Source of the DNA: Bacillota bacterium
Lineage (GTDB): Bacteria; Eremiobacterota; SpSt-956; JAKJGF01
Direction of reading: 5' to 3'
Assembly: GCA_029555925.1 (NCBI GenBank)
Contig: JAKPQU010000495.1
Span: 1-17,232, forward strand
DNA length: 17,232 bases
The translations under genes and the position numbers were made by a program. The number at the start of each line of letters is the position of its first letter. The first letter of the stretch is position 1. The notes beneath the pieces are model-generated. The model worked only from the letters and a program-made list of their open reading frames with translations, made no database searches and was not told where the DNA came from. This document shows, piece after piece, positions 1 through 8,962 of the stretch.

Positions 1-139
1 GTATTTCATAACTTATTAGAATTTAAGTCGTCGTGACGCGTAACGCGTGACGCGTGACGGGTTTAATCCCTGCGCATCACGCATTACGCTTTACGCATTA
101 CGAGGTCATTATTTATGGATAGTTATGAAACTAACTATA
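1..139. repeat. Palindromic MITE-like element, copy 1 (left end outside window)
   Basis: TTTCATAACT at 4-13 is matched by its reverse complement AGTTATGAAA at 121-130. Comparison with the copy at 16049-16171 extends the inverted ends to TATAGTnnnTTTCATAACT, so about six bases of this copy lie before the window. The interior has two arms of 7-bp units: four CGTRACG units at 32-59 and four GCNTNAC units at 74-101, which pair imperfectly across a GGGTTTAATCCC centre. The arms pair better as minus-strand RNA, where G-U wobbles replace C-A mismatches. No coding sequence is present. Structure and copy number point to a non-autonomous mobile or REP-like element; its mobilising enzyme is not identifiable here. 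Confidence 0.8.
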
Positions 140-140
140 A

Positions 141-185
141 AATCTATTTCCCTTCACTCTTCACCCTTTACCATTCACCCGATAA
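141..185. repeat. Heptamer repeat, TTCACNN family
   Basis: Directly after the palindromic element come 7-bp-spaced units on the plus strand: CTTCACT, CTTCACC, CTTTACC and ATTCACC between about 152 and 180. The same unit family recurs at 8756-8800, 10544-10585 and 15243-15291. This copy has only one arm. It is non-coding; the open frame crossing it (115-312) shows no protein-like features. Confidence 0.55.
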
Positions 186-192
186 ATTTCTA

Positions 193-221
193 TTGACTAA
201 ATTCGTTTTAAACGTTAAAAT
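193..221 (+). promoter_or_regulatory. Sigma-70-like promoter for the kinase operon
   Basis: TTGACT at 193-198 and TAAAAT at 216-221 are separated by exactly 17 bp, a near-consensus vegetative promoter. Predicted transcription would start near 228, about 100 bases before the first kinase gene. A perfect 12-bp palindrome (237-248) lies just downstream, where an operator would act. Confidence 0.6.
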
Positions 222-236
222 TCCTTGTAAATATTT

Positions 237-248
237 ATTGACGTCAAT
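237..248. promoter_or_regulatory. Perfect palindrome ATTGACGTCAAT, possible operator
   Basis: This 12-bp sequence equals its own reverse complement and sits about 16 bp downstream of the -10 box of the predicted promoter. It could be a dimeric regulator site. It also contains TTGACG, which could be the -35 of a weaker second promoter with TGATTT at 261-266. No regulator can be named. Confidence 0.35.
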
Positions 249-327
249 TAATGGTAGTCGTGATTTTCTGTCACCCCCTTCCGGAATATCCGTCATAGAG
301 TATGAGAAATAATAAAGGTATAATAGA

Positions 328-3300
328 ATGGATAACAGTAATATTCTTATAGCAGATGATGATGAACATATTTTAAGTATATACAGACAAATATTTACCG
401 GTGAAAATTTTTCCATCAAAACCTTTGACGATGGCATATACCTTCTGGAATATTTTCACGGTGAATATAAATCCGGGAAGAGAATACCTCTCTGTATACT
501 GGACATGAGGATGAATATTCTTGACGGAATGGAAACTGCCATGGCTTTAAGAGAAATTGATAAAGATATAATAATTATTATTGTTACCGCCTATTCAGAA
601 GATTTATCTCTTGACTTTATAAAAGAAGAGATCAAAAATGATATTTACTACATAAAAAAACCTTTCGAACAGAAAGAAATTTACTGTCTTGTCTTTTCAC
701 TTCTTAACAACTGGAACAAAAATCAGGAGATTAAAAATTATACATGGGAAATAGAAAGAAAGAGTGAAGAGTTAAAAAATGTTCTTGAATGCACCAGTGA
801 CGGTTTCTGGGAATGGGATATTCTTAAGGATAATGTTAAAGCAAATTCACGTTATTCAGACCTTCTGGGGTTAAATGATTTACAGGAGGAGATAAATTTT
901 AATATATGGAAGGAAAGACTCCATCCTGACGATCTGGAATTTGTGCTGAAATATACAGACGATTTCATCACAGGAACAGAGAATTTTAAAGAGATTGAAT
1001 ATAGAATTATAACAGATTCAGGGCATGTAAAATGGATTATAGATAAAGGAAAAGTAGTAGAGAGAGATAAGAACGGGAAAGCAATCAGACTGGCAGGAGC
1101 AGTTACTGATATTACTCGAAGAAAAGAAATGGAAAATGCTATCCGTCACCGGCTCAGTATAGAGGAATTTGTTTCGAATCTTTCAACGAGGTTCATCAAT
1201 ATTGATATAGAAAACATTGGCAGAGAAATTTATGGTGCCCTTGAAAAACTCTGTAGTTTTGCTGGAGCCGATAGAGCCTATCTTTATCTTGTTTCTCCTG
1301 ATGGAACAAAGATTGAACGTTTATATGAATGGCATATAGATGGTCTTCCTGACAGAACGGGAGAGATCCTTGGCACTGTAATGAAATCTTTTTCCTGGGC
1401 TCTGGATAGATTTGTAAATTTTGAACCTGTTAGTATTTCATCTCTGGAAGAGTTACCTTCTGAAGCATCTGCCGAAAAAGAATTCTTCATTCATTACGGT
1501 GTTAAATCCAGACTGAGTATCCCTCTTTATTTAAATAGCAGATTTGTTGGCTCTCTTGGCTTTAATGCTGAAAAGAGTGAAAAAAAATGGAATGAAGAAG
1601 ATATTGATCTTCTGAAAATGACAGGAGAGGTATTTGTCAATTTACTGGAAAGGCAGAGAATTGACAGGGAATTAAAAAAGATTGAACATCGTTACAGATT
1701 ACTGGATGAACATATAATAGATGTTATATGGACATGCGATCTGAATATGAAATTTACTTATCTGAGTTCTTCTGTTAAAAGACTGCTCGGTTATACGCCG
1801 GAAGAAACAATTGCTATTGCTCCTTTGCATACAGTGATGCCCGAGTCTCTTGAACTGGTGAAAAAAACATTCCACGAAGAAATGGAAAAAGAATATGTGT
1901 GTCCCGGAAGCTCAGGCGGACGTATTATGGAAGTGGAACAGATACGTAAAGACGGCTCTACTGTCTGGACAGAGGTTATGGCTGTAATTGTAAAGGATAA
2001 AAACGGTTTGCCTTCCTGTATAACAGGTATAACAAGAGATATAAGTGAAAGAAAAGAACATGAAGTGGCAATTCAAAAACGTCATAAAATTGAGGAATTT
2101 GTCACCAGGTTATCAGGTCATTTCATCAATCTTGATTTTAATGAAGTCGACGAAGAGATAAAACGTTCTTTAGAGGAAATTATAAAATTTTTGAATATTG
2201 ATACATCTTATATAGGACTTTTTTCCCATGACCTTTCCGTAATTAAAGCCATATATATAGGAAATTGGAATAATAGTAAAATTGTGGCTGACTATCTTAA
2301 AGGCTTACCTCTGACAGAGATTCCATGGGCTATTAATAAATTTCGTGAAGGTGAGATAATTAAGTTTACCCGGCTTTCTGAACTTCCTCCCGAGGCATAT
2401 GCCGAAAAAGAAATATGGGAAAATATCGGTATAAAATCTCTTCTTTCCATACCTCTTATTGTTACTAACAGATTAATCGGATTCCTGGGTTTTGATTCTA
2501 AAAAAGAAGAAAAAATATGGAAAGATGAAGATATTAATTTACTTAAAGTGGTGGCAGGTATTTTTATAAATATTCTGGAGAGGAGAAAAGCAGAAAGACA
2601 GAAAAGATTATATACTCAGAATCTGGAATTTCTTTTCAGAACATCTACCAATTTTGTGGAATTTCCGTCGGAAGGTGATATTTATTCTTTTATAGCCATG
2701 AGTCTTAAAGAACTGACAGGTGAACCCTTTGTAAATGTCAATTCTTATGATATCATATCAAAAAAATTAATTCTCAGGGCTACAGACGGTGACAGAGAAA
2801 AAATAAATATGGTAGAAAAACTTATTGACAGACCACTTAACGGTATGACCTTCCCTGTAGATGAAGAGGCCAAAAATCAGCTTGTCAGCGGGAAACTCCT
2901 TAAAATAAAGGGAGGCCTTTATGAATTTTCTTTTAAATTGATTCCTCTTGAAGTATCTAAAAAAATTGAACATAATTTTAATATTGGAAACATATATACC
3001 ATTGGTTTTACCAGAAAAGGTGAACTTTTTGGCAATGTATCGATAGTTACAGAAAAAGGCAGGAATTTGAAATGTCAGGATATTATTGAAACCTTTATCA
3101 ATCAGGCCTCTGTTGCACTTCACCGTAAACATGCAGAAGAAGAATTAAGATCTGCAAAAGAAAAAGCGGAAATAGCAAACAGGGCAAAAAGTGAATTCCT
3201 GGCAAATATAAGTCATGAAATCAGAACTCCTCTTAATGGTGTAATGGGCATGCTTGAGTTACTTTCAGATACTGAAATAACCCCGAAACAGGAGAAATTT

Positions 3301-4707
3301 ATTGAAATAGCTAAAAGTTCTGCCAGTTCTTTGCTCTATGTAATAAATGATATTCTAGATTTTTCAAAGATTGAAGCAGGTAAACTGGCTCTTCGGGCAG
3401 TGGATTTTGATCTCAGGGTAATAATGAAGCAGGTAGAAGATATTTTTTCTTTAAAAGCTTTTGAAAAAGATCTTCTTTTTACCTGTTTTATAGAGGAGAA
3501 TATACCATTTTTATTCTCCGGTGATGAACTGAGACTCAGGCAAATTCTGTATAATCTTGTAAGTAATGCAATTAAATTTACCGGCAAAGGAAAGATTTCT
3601 CTTCATGTTGCCATGGATGAAGATAATAATACTGATTCTACATTAAGATTTTCCGTTACAGATACAGGTATAGGTATATTGAAAGATAGAAGAGAAAGTC
3701 TTTTCAAATCTTTTTCTCAGGTGGATTCTTCTATAACACGCAAATATGGCGGTACTGGCCTTGGTCTTGCTATTTCAAAGAACCTCTGTGAGATGATGGG
3801 TGGTAAAATAGGTTTTGAAAGCAAAGAAGGGGAAGGTTCTACTTTCTGGTTTACAGTCCCTTTGAAAAAGCTCCCGAAAGACAGTATTATAGTTACATCT
3901 ACAGAGATCAGCAAAGAGCCTGTAGAACTTGAAGATGAAGCACGAAAGAAAAAAAGAAGTAAAATACGTATACTTCTTGCAGAAGATAATAATACAAGCA
4001 GATATCTGGCAATAAATATATTACAAAAATATGGTTATTATGTAGATTCTGTTTCCAATGGCAGGGAAGTTCTTGAGGCTCTGGATAAATATAATTATAA
4101 CCTTATACTTATGGATCTTCAGATGCCTGAAATGGATGGTTTCACAGCAACCAGGCATATAAGATTAAAAGAGGAAAAAGAAGGAGGACATATTCCTGTT
4201 ATTGCAATGACTGCTCATGCAATGAAGGAACACCGTATGGAATGTTTTGCTGTAGGAATGGATGATTATATTACAAAACCTATTGATGGTAGAGTCATCT
4301 TTCAGGTTATTGAAAGAGTATTAAAAAAAATACCTTCCCCGACCAAGGAGGAATTTTCGCCTCCTGTTGAGAATATAATCTTTGACAGTAAAGCTTTTTT
4401 AGAACGACTCGATGGAAATCTGCAGCTTTTCAAAAAGACTCTTTCTCTGTCATTGGATGATATAACCTCTGAAATAATGAATTTAACTGCTGCTATAGAA
4501 AAAGGTGAAGGTAAAAAAATAAAATTTCATGCCCATTCTATAAAAGGGGTATCATCAAACTTGAGTGCCGGTATGTTGAAAAATATAGCAGAAAAAATAG
4601 AAAGTCTGAGTTTTTCTGATAATAAGGAAATGTTAAAAGGCCTTGAAAAAGAACTTTACATAGCATTTGAAACATTTAAAGAGAGATTAAAGGAACTGAA
4701 GTTTTAG
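328..4707 (+). CDS. Hybrid sensor histidine kinase, REC-PAS-GAF-PAS-GAF-GAF-HisKA-HATPase-REC-HPt
   Basis: A 1459-residue cytoplasmic hybrid kinase; no membrane segment or signal peptide is visible. In order: an N-terminal receiver (acidic cluster 10-12, acceptor D59, lysine near 110); PAS (about 150-270); GAF (about 280-450); PAS (455-578); GAF (590-757); a weaker GAF-like region (765-935); HisKA with H963 in an [10 protein letters not shown] motif; HATPase (about 1066-1185) with an N box and DTGIGI and GGTGLGL motifs; a second receiver (about 1212-1332, D1263); and a C-terminal HPt with H1403 in AHSIKG. By family knowledge this is a complete His-Asp-His phosphorelay in one chain. The N-terminal receiver probably gates it in response to another kinase, and PAS/GAF domains would sense unknown small ligands. 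The two PAS-GAF units resemble each other, indicating internal duplication. TAAAGG at 313-318 precedes the ATG by nine bases. It is first in a co-directional run with the kinase 59 bp downstream. The output regulator is not visible. Confidence 0.93.
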   Translation: MDNSNILIADDDEHILSIYRQIFTGENFSIKTFDDGIYLLEYFHGEYKSGKRIPLCILDMRMNILDGMETAMALREIDKDIIIIIVTAYSEDLSLDFIKEEIKNDIYYIKKPFEQKEIYCLVFSLLNNWNKNQEIKNYTWEIERKSEELKNVLECTSDGFWEWDILKDNVKANSRYSDLLGLNDLQEEINFNIWKERLHPDDLEFVLKYTDDFITGTENFKEIEYRIITDSGHVKWIIDKGKVVERDKNGKAIRLAGAVTDITRRKEMENAIRHRLSIEEFVSNLSTRFINIDIENIGREIYGALEKLCSFAGADRAYLYLVSPDGTKIERLYEWHIDGLPDRTGEILGTVMKSFSWALDRFVNFEPVSISSLEELPSEASAEKEFFIHYGVKSRLSIPLYLNSRFVGSLGFNAEKSEKKWNEEDIDLLKMTGEVFVNLLERQRIDRELKKIEHRYRLLDEHIIDVIWTCDLNMKFTYLSSSVKRLLGYTPEETIAIAPLHTVMPESLELVKKTFHEEMEKEYVCPGSSGGRIMEVEQIRKDGSTVWTEVMAVIVKDKNGLPSCITGITRDISERKEHEVAIQKRHKIEEFVTRLSGHFINLDFNEVDEEIKRSLEEIIKFLNIDTSYIGLFSHDLSVIKAIYIGNWNNSKIVADYLKGLPLTEIPWAINKFREGEIIKFTRLSELPPEAYAEKEIWENIGIKSLLSIPLIVTNRLIGFLGFDSKKEEKIWKDEDINLLKVVAGIFINILERRKAERQKRLYTQNLEFLFRTSTNFVEFPSEGDIYSFIAMSLKELTGEPFVNVNSYDIISKKLILRATDGDREKINMVEKLIDRPLNGMTFPVDEEAKNQLVSGKLLKIKGGLYEFSFKLIPLEVSKKIEHNFNIGNIYTIGFTRKGELFGNVSIVTEKGRNLKCQDIIETFINQASVALHRKHAEEELRSAKEKAEIANRAKSEFLANISHEIRTPLNGVMGMLELLSDTEITPKQEKFIEIAKSSASSLLYVINDILDFSKIEAGKLALRAVDFDLRVIMKQVEDIFSLKAFEKDLLFTCFIEENIPFLFSGDELRLRQILYNLVSNAIKFTGKGKISLHVAMDEDNNTDSTLRFSVTDTGIGILKDRRESLFKSFSQVDSSITRKYGGTGLGLAISKNLCEMMGGKIGFESKEGEGSTFWFTVPLKKLPKDSIIVTSTEISKEPVELEDEARKKKRSKIRILLAEDNNTSRYLAINILQKYGYYVDSVSNGREVLEALDKYNYNLILMDLQMPEMDGFTATRHIRLKEEKEGGHIPVIAMTAHAMKEHRMECFAVGMDDYITKPIDGRVIFQVIERVLKKIPSPTKEEFSPPVENIIFDSKAFLERLDGNLQLFKKTLSLSLDDITSEIMNLTAAIEKGEGKKIKFHAHSIKGVSSNLSAGMLKNIAEKIESLSFSDNKEMLKGLEKELYIAFETFKERLKELKF

Positions 4708-4766
4708 AAAAATCTTTGAACCTATGGCTGATATGTAAGTGACGATAATATGGAGGAATATGTGTT

Positions 4767-7064
4767 ATGAAGAAAATTCTTGTTATTGATGATATGAAAT
4801 CTTTTCGTGAACAGATAGTTTCGATTCTGTCTTCCGAAGGATTTGATGTAATAGGAGCAGATGATGGTTTGAAAGGGCTTGAAGTCGCAAAAAAATATAT
4901 GCCGGATTTAATTATCTGTGATATTATGATGCCTGAAATTGATGGTTACCAGGTTCTGAATAAACTGCGGGAACATGATGAAACTGCAACAATACCCTTT
5001 ATTTTTACAACAGTTAAATCGGAAAGGGAAGATGTCCGTCAGGGTATGAGCCTCGGGGCAGATGATTATATAACCAAACCTTTTACTGCCCAGGAAATTA
5101 TTGCTACTGTAAAGACAAGACTTTCAAAAATAGATACCCTGACTCAGCATTATAACACTATAGCAGAACAGGTCACAAAGGAAAGACTTCAATATCTTCT
5201 TTCTACATGTCCTGCTGTAATTTATAGCTGCAATCCTTCTGACTGTAATAAATTTACCTATATAAGCAATAATATTACAACTCTGTTAGGTTATACACCC
5301 GAAGAGTTTGTAAATGAAAAAGATTTCTGGCATAATCATATTCATGTATCTGATTTATCGGGAGTTTTATCTGAACTATCCCATATGAAAGATCAGACTT
5401 TCTGTACAATAGAATATCGTTTTTTATGTAAAAACGGAACTTATCGATGGATTTACGATGAACGAAGGGTGGTTGTAGACAGTGAGGGAAATCCTCTTGA
5501 CATAGTAGGCTCATGGCTTGATATTACTGAAAAAAGGACAGCTGAAGAAGATCGGCTCCGTCTTTCCACTGCTATAGAACAATCTGTGGAAAGTATTGTC
5601 ATAACAGATACTTCAGGCAATATACAGTATATTAATCCAGCTTTTGAAATACTCAGCGGTTACACCAGAGATGAAGTATTAGGCCAGAATTGCAGGATCT
5701 TTAAGAGTAATAAACATGATATGGAATTTTATAAAAAAATGTGGAATACCATATCGGAAGGAAATGTATGGAAAGGCCTTATTTTAAATAAAAAGAAAGA
5801 TGGCACTTTTTATGATATAAAAACTACTATTTCCCCTGTAAAAGACATAGCAGGAAATATTATTAATTATGTGGCTGTAATGTATGATATTACAGGTGAA
5901 TTAAAAATGGAAAAACAGCTCAGACAGGCCCAGAAAATGGAAGCTATCGGAACACTTGCCAGTGGCATAGCTCATGATTTCAATAATGTCCTTGCAATAA
6001 TCATTGGTTATGCAGAAATGGCTTTATATAAGCCAAAGAGTATAACATCTAAAAAATATTATCTGGAACAGATTCTTAATTCGGCACATAAAGCTAAAGA
6101 TCTTATAGTGCAGATTTTGTCATTCAGCCGCTCCAGAGAGGAAGATGTGAGACCTGTAAAAGTCAGTTCTATTATCAGGGAAAGTCTCAAATTATTGAAA
6201 CCTACCCTCCAGGAAAATATCAAAATCAGAAAGAATTTAGAAGCCAAATCAGATATAGTTATATCTGATCCGACTCAGATAAATCAGATAATCATGAACC
6301 TCTGTTCAAATTCAATATATGCTATGAGTGAAAGCGGCGGAGTTCTGGAAATAGGTCTTACAGACGTTACACTTGATTCTTATGATGTATCCTCTTATAC
6401 GGATCTTCCTTCCGGGCCATATGTAAAGTTAACTGTAAGTGATACGGGTCATGGTATGACTCCGGAAATAGTGGAAAGGATTTTTGAACCTTTTTATACT
6501 ACTAAAGAGAAAGGTGAAGGAACCGGGCTGGGGCTTTCGATTGTCCATGGCATTGTAAAAAATCTCAGAGGTGTAATCACCGTATACAGTGAACCATGGG
6601 TGGGAACTACTTTTGAAATACTTATACCACGGGTTGAATGTAAGACAGGCAAAAAGGGTGACGAAATATTTGAAATTCCTGAAGGAAGTGGTACTATACT
6701 TTTTGTTGAGGATGAAGAAAGTATACACTATATGATGAAAGAAATGATAGAAAGACTCGGATATAAAGTCGTTTCTACGTTAAACAGCACTGAAGGTTTG
6801 AAAATATTCAGAGATAGCTATAAGGATTTTGATATTGTTATTACGGATCAATCTATGCCGGGTATGACAGGGATTGAACTTGGAAAAGAAATTATAAATA
6901 TCAGTCCTTCCACGCCTGTACTGTTGCTTACAAGTTTTAATGATTTCTTTACCCACGATGCACTTCTCAGTGCAGGTATTAAAAAATTTCTTGTAAAGCC
7001 TGTGAGCTTAAATGAACTTTCTGAAACAATTAAAACGTTAATTCAAAAAGCAAAGGAAAAATAA
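4767..7064 (+). CDS. Hybrid sensor histidine kinase, REC-PAS-PAS-HisKA-HATPase-REC
   Basis: A 765-residue soluble hybrid kinase. The N-terminal receiver has an acidic pair at residues 8-9, acceptor D52 (CDIMMPEIDG) and K104 (YITKPF). Two PAS/PAC domains follow at about 142-260 and 265-385. The dimerisation/phosphotransfer domain carries H403 in GIAHDFNN, the variant typical of NtrB-like/HisKA kinases with C-terminal receivers. The ATPase domain has an N box (NLCSNSIYAM), DTGHGM and GEGTGLGLS. The C-terminal receiver has D694 and K744. GGAGGA at 4752-4757 is nine bases before the ATG. It follows the larger kinase by 59 bp, so the two are probably co-transcribed. Both have N-terminal receivers, so one could feed phosphate to the other; this is inference. 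No DNA-binding domain is present. Confidence 0.93.
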   Translation: MKKILVIDDMKSFREQIVSILSSEGFDVIGADDGLKGLEVAKKYMPDLIICDIMMPEIDGYQVLNKLREHDETATIPFIFTTVKSEREDVRQGMSLGADDYITKPFTAQEIIATVKTRLSKIDTLTQHYNTIAEQVTKERLQYLLSTCPAVIYSCNPSDCNKFTYISNNITTLLGYTPEEFVNEKDFWHNHIHVSDLSGVLSELSHMKDQTFCTIEYRFLCKNGTYRWIYDERRVVVDSEGNPLDIVGSWLDITEKRTAEEDRLRLSTAIEQSVESIVITDTSGNIQYINPAFEILSGYTRDEVLGQNCRIFKSNKHDMEFYKKMWNTISEGNVWKGLILNKKKDGTFYDIKTTISPVKDIAGNIINYVAVMYDITGELKMEKQLRQAQKMEAIGTLASGIAHDFNNVLAIIIGYAEMALYKPKSITSKKYYLEQILNSAHKAKDLIVQILSFSRSREEDVRPVKVSSIIRESLKLLKPTLQENIKIRKNLEAKSDIVISDPTQINQIIMNLCSNSIYAMSESGGVLEIGLTDVTLDSYDVSSYTDLPSGPYVKLTVSDTGHGMTPEIVERIFEPFYTTKEKGEGTGLGLSIVHGIVKNLRGVITVYSEPWVGTTFEILIPRVECKTGKKGDEIFEIPEGSGTILFVEDEESIHYMMKEMIERLGYKVVSTLNSTEGLKIFRDSYKDFDIVITDQSMPGMTGIELGKEIINISPSTPVLLLTSFNDFFTHDALLSAGIKKFLVKPVSLNELSETIKTLIQKAKEK

Positions 7065-7139
7065 CATAGATTCTTATGAAAACATGGCAGTGATAAAAAA
7101 CTTCCTTGAATTCATAGAAAACACGTGAGAGGGTATATT

Positions 7140-8723
7140 ATGTATATAAGAGAAACAGTATCTAAAAGAAAAAAAGGGCCTCCTGTTAAATATGTAGAAC
7201 TTGTAGATAACAAGTGGTGTCCTGAAAAGAGGATTCCAGAGACTACTGTTATATGTAATTTTGGTAAAGCCCATGAATTGAATGAAAAAGAGATAAGGAA
7301 CATAGCCTATAAATTACTTTCCTATCTGGGAGAAAGATCTGAATATGCTCCTGATTTAAAAATAGGAGAAAGTCGTACATGGGGAATTTTGTACATCCTG
7401 GAAAATCTCTGGAAAAAATTAAAGTTAGATGTGTTTTTTAAAACAGAATTAAAGAAGCACAAATATGAAGATTCTATACATAAAGCTATAATGGGTATGA
7501 TGTTAAACAGATTGCAGGATCCGGATTCTGTCAGGGACTGTTATATCTGGCTGAGAGATAAAACCTATTTTAATCTTGATATGGAATTTACTCTTTATCA
7601 TCTTTATCGTGCTCTGGATTTCCTGGAAAAACATAAAGAACTGGTAGAGGATTATTTTTATAGCATAAAAGAAGAGAGTAATAGAGCATTTTTTTACAGT
7701 CCTCCAGTGGATTTTCAGATAAGGGATACAGATGAAGAACATTTTCTTTCCTATGGATGTAACGGTTCTTATAAAATTGAGGATAAACATATTCTAACAG
7801 GTATTGCAACAGATCACAGAGGGTTACCTGTTACATATGAAATATTTCCGGAAAACACTGTTGATTTATCTGTTGTGAAAAAAGTATCAGAGAAAGTAAA
7901 AGACTTTGAGTTGAATGATTTTATCCTTGTTATTCCTCCGTTTTTATTGAGTGAAAAACAGTTAAAAGACGTTAAGGATATGAATATAGATTACGTAATA
8001 ACAGGTAAATTGCGTTTACTCGAAGAAGATTTGCTGTCAGTAAAAGGAGAATTTAAGAAGACAGATGCCAATCTCAGTGTCAGGGATATGAATTTCAGGG
8101 ACCATCGTTATGTTCTCTGGGTTGATCCGGAAGATGCAAGAACAGATCGACATATAAGAGAAAAATGGATTTCAAGAATAAAGCTTTTATTGTCCGGAAT
8201 TAATTCGGGTGATAAATCTTCTGATATTATTACAGGCCATCCCATAATGAGCAAACTCTGTTGCAGGGATGAAAGAGGTCTGTTAATCCTGGATGATGCC
8301 AGAATTAAACTGGAAGAAAAGTATGACGGTCTTTATTTTGCCAGAACCTCAAGTAATATGCTGACACCTGATGAGATTATTCAATCTTACAGGAATCTGA
8401 GAAGCATTTATGATACCTTTAAATGTGTTAAGACCTTTGTTCCTGTGAGTTCTTTTTATGAAATGTCTGAAACACGTATGAACGGACATATGCTTCTCTG
8501 TTTCATGTCCTATTACCTTCAGAGATATATAGAGATAAAGTCCGGTTTGTCATGGAACAATATAAGAAGTATTTTTGAACAGGTTTATGCAGTTACCCTG
8601 AATATCAATGACAGAGATTTTATACATAGATCGGAATTGAGTCCTGTGATGAATGAGATTCTCAGAAGTTTGAACCTCAAATATCCAGATAAAATGTTGC
8701 ATGTTAAGAAATCAGGATCGTGA
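7140..8723 (+). CDS. IS1634-type transposase relative with degenerate catalytic residues
   Basis: An intact 527-residue frame. The body matches IS1634/IS4-like DDE transposases as I know them: MYIRET start, a GIATDHRGLPVTYEIFPENT segment (family: GLATD.kG.P...FpGNT), and a C-terminal segment resembling the Y..R...E......K region followed by RMNGHMLLCFMSYYL (family: RI.GH..LC.lAl). Aligned by eye, the first Asp is kept (D191). The second, normally in an ADRGMS-like motif, falls on P267 (VIPPFLLS). The catalytic Glu of the IE..FR motif is Y424 (SIYDTFK), and the Arg of that motif is Leu. No frameshift or internal stop is present, which argues against simple decay. ATG at 7140 is chosen because GAGAGGG at 7127-7133 precedes it and the family starts MYIR; a GTG at 7125 would add five residues. 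It lies 75 bp after the second kinase, same strand. No flanking terminal inverted repeats were found. It could be a repurposed DNA-binding protein or a recently inactivated element. Confidence 0.8.
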   Translation: MYIRETVSKRKKGPPVKYVELVDNKWCPEKRIPETTVICNFGKAHELNEKEIRNIAYKLLSYLGERSEYAPDLKIGESRTWGILYILENLWKKLKLDVFFKTELKKHKYEDSIHKAIMGMMLNRLQDPDSVRDCYIWLRDKTYFNLDMEFTLYHLYRALDFLEKHKELVEDYFYSIKEESNRAFFYSPPVDFQIRDTDEEHFLSYGCNGSYKIEDKHILTGIATDHRGLPVTYEIFPENTVDLSVVKKVSEKVKDFELNDFILVIPPFLLSEKQLKDVKDMNIDYVITGKLRLLEEDLLSVKGEFKKTDANLSVRDMNFRDHRYVLWVDPEDARTDRHIREKWISRIKLLLSGINSGDKSSDIITGHPIMSKLCCRDERGLLILDDARIKLEEKYDGLYFARTSSNMLTPDEIIQSYRNLRSIYDTFKCVKTFVPVSSFYEMSETRMNGHMLLCFMSYYLQRYIEIKSGLSWNNIRSIFEQVYAVTLNINDRDFIHRSELSPVMNEILRSLNLKYPDKMLHVKKSGS

Positions 8724-8727
8724 TGTA

Positions 8728-8744
8728 TGACGCGTTACGCGTCA
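8728..8744. terminator. GC-rich hairpin after the kinase/transposase run
   Basis: TGACGCG at 8728-8734 pairs with CGCGTCA at 8738-8744 around a 3-base loop, starting five bases after the stop at 8723. There is no T-tract, so termination is uncertain. The sequence is one heptamer-type repeat unit and its complement, so it may simply be a repeat fragment. Confidence 0.35.
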
Positions 8745-8755
8745 CGGGAGGACAG

Positions 8756-8800
8756 AATAGTGAGCAGTGAACAGGATGGGCACCACTCACTATTTACTAT
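8756..8800. repeat. Heptamer repeat palindrome, GTGANNN family
   Basis: AATAGTGAG (8756-8764) is exactly complementary to CTCACTATT (8786-8794). Units recur every 7 bp (AGTGAGC, AGTGAAC on the left; ACCACTC, ACTATTT, ACTATTA on the right). It abuts the larger palindromic element starting at 8817, as the similar block at 141-185 abuts copy 1. Confidence 0.65.
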
Positions 8801-8816
8801 TATTAAAGAAAGAAGT

Positions 8817-8949
8817 TATAGTTACTTTCATAACATTTGTATATTTAATTATATCGTAATGCGTAAAGCGTGATGCGTGATGCGTTGGAATATAGCCCGT
8901 TACGCATTACGCATTACGCATTACGCCTGTTATGACTGACATAGACTAT
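8817..8949. repeat. Palindromic MITE-like element, copy 3
   Basis: The left end TATAGTTACTTTCATAAC (8817-8834) matches the left end of the 16049-16171 copy with one change. The right end has GTTATGAC at 8929-8936 followed by a degenerate ATAGACTAT. The interior carries heptamers: CGTAATG, CGTAAAG, CGTGATG, CGTGATG at 8855-8882 and GTTACGC, ATTACGC, ATTACGC, ATTACGC at 8899-8926. The units are the same type as in copies 1 and 2 but the centre differs, so this copy has diverged or been rebuilt by unit exchange. It ends about 13 bp before the next gene's start and may carry part of its promoter. Confidence 0.7.
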
Positions 8950-8962
8950 TAAAATACCACCG

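Noticed and set aside
115..312. Open frame of 65 codons at the left edge
   Set aside because: It crosses repeat DNA and the kinase promoter, and the product has no protein-like features.
7065..8760. Complete insertion sequence around the transposase relative
   Set aside because: No terminal inverted repeats or target duplication were found by eye on either side, so only the gene is called.
8855..8926. CRISPR-like appearance of short regular repeats
   Set aside because: Units are 7 bp, degenerate and without spacers; no cas genes are nearby.
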